A stretch of 6,567 bases of DNA, taken from assembly GCA_015655485.1 (NCBI GenBank), contig JAATEZ010000079.1:1-6567 (forward strand), given 5' to 3'. This DNA comes from Lactobacillales bacterium. GTDB taxonomy: Bacteria; Bacillota; Bacilli; Lactobacillales; Vagococcaceae. A program made the position numbers and the translations under genes. Within the stretch, counting starts at the first letter, position 1. Every line of letters starts with the position of its first letter. Shown piece by piece: positions 4,539 to 6,567 of this stretch. The notes under the pieces are model-generated. The model saw only the letters and a list, made by a program, of their open reading frames with translations, searched no databases and was not told where the DNA came from.

Positions 4539-5948
4539 ATGCTAGATAAAGTTAAACTAGGCTTTGCACCCACACGTCGGAATCTTTTTAGTGCTCAAAC
4601 GGCTATTGAGTATGCGGATCTGACTCGCAAAAAATTGGACGAGCTGGATGTTGATTATGTGGATATCAAGGAGATCAATGAGGATGGACTGCTTTACGAT
4701 GATGAAGGAATGGAAAAAATCGCTAACAAATTCACTGAGGCGAAGATCGATGGTCTTTTTTTAGCTAATGAAAATTTTGGGACAGAATATGAATGTGCCC
4801 GTCTGGCAAAAAAACTTAATGTGCCGGTATTATTGTGGGGTCCTAGAGATGAACGGCCAGCGGCGGATGGTTCGCGTTTGCGGGATACTCAGTGCGGCTT
4901 GTTCGCGATTGGCAAGGTCCTGCGGCGCTTTCAGATTCCTTTTACCTACATCAAAAATTGTCATCTAGAGGATCCGGCTTTTGAACGGGGAGTCAAAGAT
5001 TTTTTGAAAGTTTGCAACGTTGTGAAAGTATTTCGCAATACCCGAATCTTACAAATTGGTCCGCGCCCTTTCGATTTTTGGTCGACGATCTGCAATGAAG
5101 GAGAATTATTAGAACGATTTAATATTCAACTTTCTCCGATTCCACTCAATGAGCTGGTACAGGAAATCAAAAAAGTTCAGGAACAGGATACAAAACAGAT
5201 AAAAGAAGTTGTTTCCTTTATTCATGAGATCGCTGAAGTTCAAATCACAGCGGAAGAACTGGCAATGGTGGCCACGTTAAAAATCGCTATCAGAAATTTA
5301 ACGCAAAAGTATGGCTGTAATGCCGGAGCCATCCAATGCTGGACGGCCCTTCAGGATGAGATTGGGATCCTTCCTTATGCAGCGGAATCTCTGCTGCAGG
5401 ATGAAGGGCTGCCGGTGACTTGTGAAACGGATATTCATGGAGTGATCTCGGAATTGTTAGTCGAGGCTGCTACACGTGGCGAACAGCGCGCCATTTTTGC
5501 CGATGTAAACACGAGGCATCCAGATAATGAGAATGGGGAATTATTGCAGCACTTAGGTGTTTTTCCATTTTCAACAGCGGCCACTAAACCTATTTTGCCG
5601 CCGCGCCATTTTGTATTTGATTATCCCGGATCGGTAGCTTTCGAGGCAAAAAAAGGAACCCTGACCTTATGCCGTTTTGATGGAGATAATGGGGAGTATT
5701 CACTTTTGATGGGAAATGCGAAAGTCATTGATGGCCCTTATAATCAAGGAACTTTTGTCTGGGTAGAATTTGCAAATTTAAATCGGCTGGAAACAAAATT
5801 AGTTTATGGTCCATACATTCATCATATAGCAGCTGTTTACGACGAGGTTGTCCCGGTATTGTATGAAGCCTGTAAATATATTGGGATCAAAGCTGATTTT
5901 TATGATCCGATTGAAGAAGACGTTCAAGCTTATCTTCGTGGGGACTAA
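4539..5948 (+). CDS. L-fucose isomerase-like sugar isomerase
   Basis: The 469-residue protein belongs to the L-fucose/L-arabinose isomerase fold (COG2407-like), metal-dependent aldose-ketose isomerases of the cytosol. The N-terminal part (1-160) is Rossmann-like: KLGFAPTRR, IDGLFLANENFGTEYE (70-85), PVLLWGPRDE (96-105). The C-terminal half carries the metal-site motifs: CETDIHG with Glu296, FADVN with Asp322, and YIHH with His428/His429 near the end, corresponding to Glu337, Asp361 and His528 of E. coli FucI. At 469 residues it is much shorter than E. coli FucI (591), as in the branch of the family that acts on other sugars, so L-fucose should not be assumed. GGAGGT at 4524-4529 supports the ATG. 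It is the first gene of the operon opposite the LacI-type gene and is followed after 22 nt by a transketolase subunit. Substrate candidates include sulfoquinovose (SqvD-like role in the sulfo-transketolase route), but nothing visible proves it. Confidence 0.82.
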   Translation: MLDKVKLGFAPTRRNLFSAQTAIEYADLTRKKLDELDVDYVDIKEINEDGLLYDDEGMEKIANKFTEAKIDGLFLANENFGTEYECARLAKKLNVPVLLWGPRDERPAADGSRLRDTQCGLFAIGKVLRRFQIPFTYIKNCHLEDPAFERGVKDFLKVCNVVKVFRNTRILQIGPRPFDFWSTICNEGELLERFNIQLSPIPLNELVQEIKKVQEQDTKQIKEVVSFIHEIAEVQITAEELAMVATLKIAIRNLTQKYGCNAGAIQCWTALQDEIGILPYAAESLLQDEGLPVTCETDIHGVISELLVEAATRGEQRAIFADVNTRHPDNENGELLQHLGVFPFSTAATKPILPPRHFVFDYPGSVAFEAKKGTLTLCRFDGDNGEYSLLMGNAKVIDGPYNQGTFVWVEFANLNRLETKLVYGPYIHHIAAVYDEVVPVLYEACKYIGIKADFYDPIEEDVQAYLRGD

Positions 5949-5970
5949 CACAAGAAAAGAGGAATTTAAG

Positions 5971-6567
5971 ATGAAGGAACTACAGAAAAAAGCGTTGGAG
6001 ATCCGTAAAAATGTCTGGCAAATGATCAAAAAAGCCCAAACTGGCCATACGGGTTCCGACTTGTCCTGTACTGATATCTTGGTGACGCTCTATTACCATG
6101 TTTTGAACGTTGATCCTAAAAATCCGCAAACGGATGACCGGGATCGCTATATTCAAAGTAAGGGACATGCGGTGGAAGTTTATTGGGCAATTTTGGCAGA
6201 TAAAGGTTTTATCACTAAAGAGGAACTTGGAACTTATTCACAATATGGTTCGCGTCTGATCGGCCATCCTAATAACAAGGTTCCTGGAATTGAAATGAAT
6301 ACGGGTTCTCTGGGGCATGGTTTGGCCATTTCGGTCGGAATCGCTTTGGCGGCTAAATTAGACCAGAAAAGCTACCAGACCTATACTTTGTTGGGAGATG
6401 GAGAACTGGCAGAGGGCTCAGTTTGGGAAGGAGCCATGGCGGCGGCCAACTATCATCTAGATAACTTGACGGCTATTATTGATCGCAACGGCTTACAGAT
6501 CACTGGCAAATCTGAAGAGGTCATGAGTGTGGAACCCTTGAAAGAAAAATGGGAAGCGTTCGGCTGG
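5971..6567 (+). CDS. Split transketolase, N-terminal (thiamine diphosphate) subunit, 3' end missing
   Basis: The frame stays open for 199 codons and runs off the right edge. Transketolase landmarks appear in order: GHTGSDLS (25-32, usually GHPGGSLS), SKGHAVEVYWA (63-73), GHP (98-100), TGSLGHGLAISVGIALA (111-127), and the diphosphate motif GDGELAEGSVWE (142-153) ending in DRNGLQITG (171-179). This fits the N-terminal chain of two-chain transketolases (COG3959-like, about 270-280 residues), so a C-terminal partner gene should follow; a fused enzyme cannot be excluded. Transketolase moves a two-carbon ketol unit between sugar phosphates. The ATG has AAGAGG (5957-5962) 8 nt upstream and follows the isomerase stop by 22 nt. 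Cotranscription implies that the isomerase product, perhaps after no or one further step, is cleaved by this transketolase, with an acceptor such as glyceraldehyde 3-phosphate. The Pro-to-Thr change at residue 27 in a substrate-channel loop may reflect an unusual substrate. Confidence 0.9.
   Translation, partial: MKELQKKALEIRKNVWQMIKKAQTGHTGSDLSCTDILVTLYYHVLNVDPKNPQTDDRDRYIQSKGHAVEVYWAILADKGFITKEELGTYSQYGSRLIGHPNNKVPGIEMNTGSLGHGLAISVGIALAAKLDQKSYQTYTLLGDGELAEGSVWEGAMAAANYHLDNLTAIIDRNGLQITGKSEEVMSVEPLKEKWEAFGW

Noticed and set aside
4768..4968. Plus-strand ORF of 66 codons within the isomerase gene
   Set aside because: Alternate frame, no ribosome site, and the overlapping frame has clear family motifs.
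5799..6168. Two minus-strand ORFs over the isomerase end and transketolase start
   Set aside because: Both are antisense to strongly supported coding sequence and lack start signals.
1..6567. CRISPR array, tRNA/rRNA genes, insertion sequences or prophage parts
   Set aside because: No regularly spaced repeats, cloverleaf-like segments, transposase or integrase motifs, or att-like direct repeats were found on reading both strands.

Overview
The window looks like chromosomal DNA of a low-G+C Gram-positive bacterium, most likely a lactic-acid-bacterium relative such as Enterococcus. Strong AGGAGG-type ribosome sites, AT-rich spacers, sigma-A promoters with extended -10 elements and the protein families present all fit this. 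The genus is inferred from general style, not from a marker gene.

Layout, left to right. (1) The C-terminal end of a ribose-phosphate pyrophosphokinase (prs), then a 13-bp perfect inverted repeat. (2) A rightward block: a TetR-type regulator (470-1030), a promoter with overlapping dyads, and a tight two-gene unit with a DapB-like / 2,4-diaminopentanoate-dehydrogenase-like oxidoreductase (1164-2195) and a short-chain dehydrogenase/reductase (2218-2991). The block ends in a strong bidirectional terminator (2998-3095). (3) A leftward LacI-family repressor gene (3152-4177). (4) A 361-bp divergent control region (4178-4538) with one good promoter in each direction, three back-to-back perfect dyads on the rightward side, and at least six copies of an AGTTTAG/AGTTTAC motif. 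(5) A rightward carbohydrate operon that starts with an L-fucose-isomerase-like sugar isomerase (4539-5948) and continues with the N-terminal (thiamine diphosphate) half of a split transketolase (from 5971), which runs off the end.

The most interesting part is the right half. A LacI-type repressor faces an operon in which an aldose-ketose isomerase feeds a dedicated two-subunit transketolase. This is not the usual fucose pathway, which uses a kinase and an aldolase. It recalls the transketolase branch of sulfoquinovose breakdown (sulfo-TK), but the genes that would settle this lie beyond the window. The left redox cassette has recognisable folds but no assignable substrate.

The regulatory calls (promoters, operators, hairpins) come from reading the bases directly. 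Which protein binds which site is inference.
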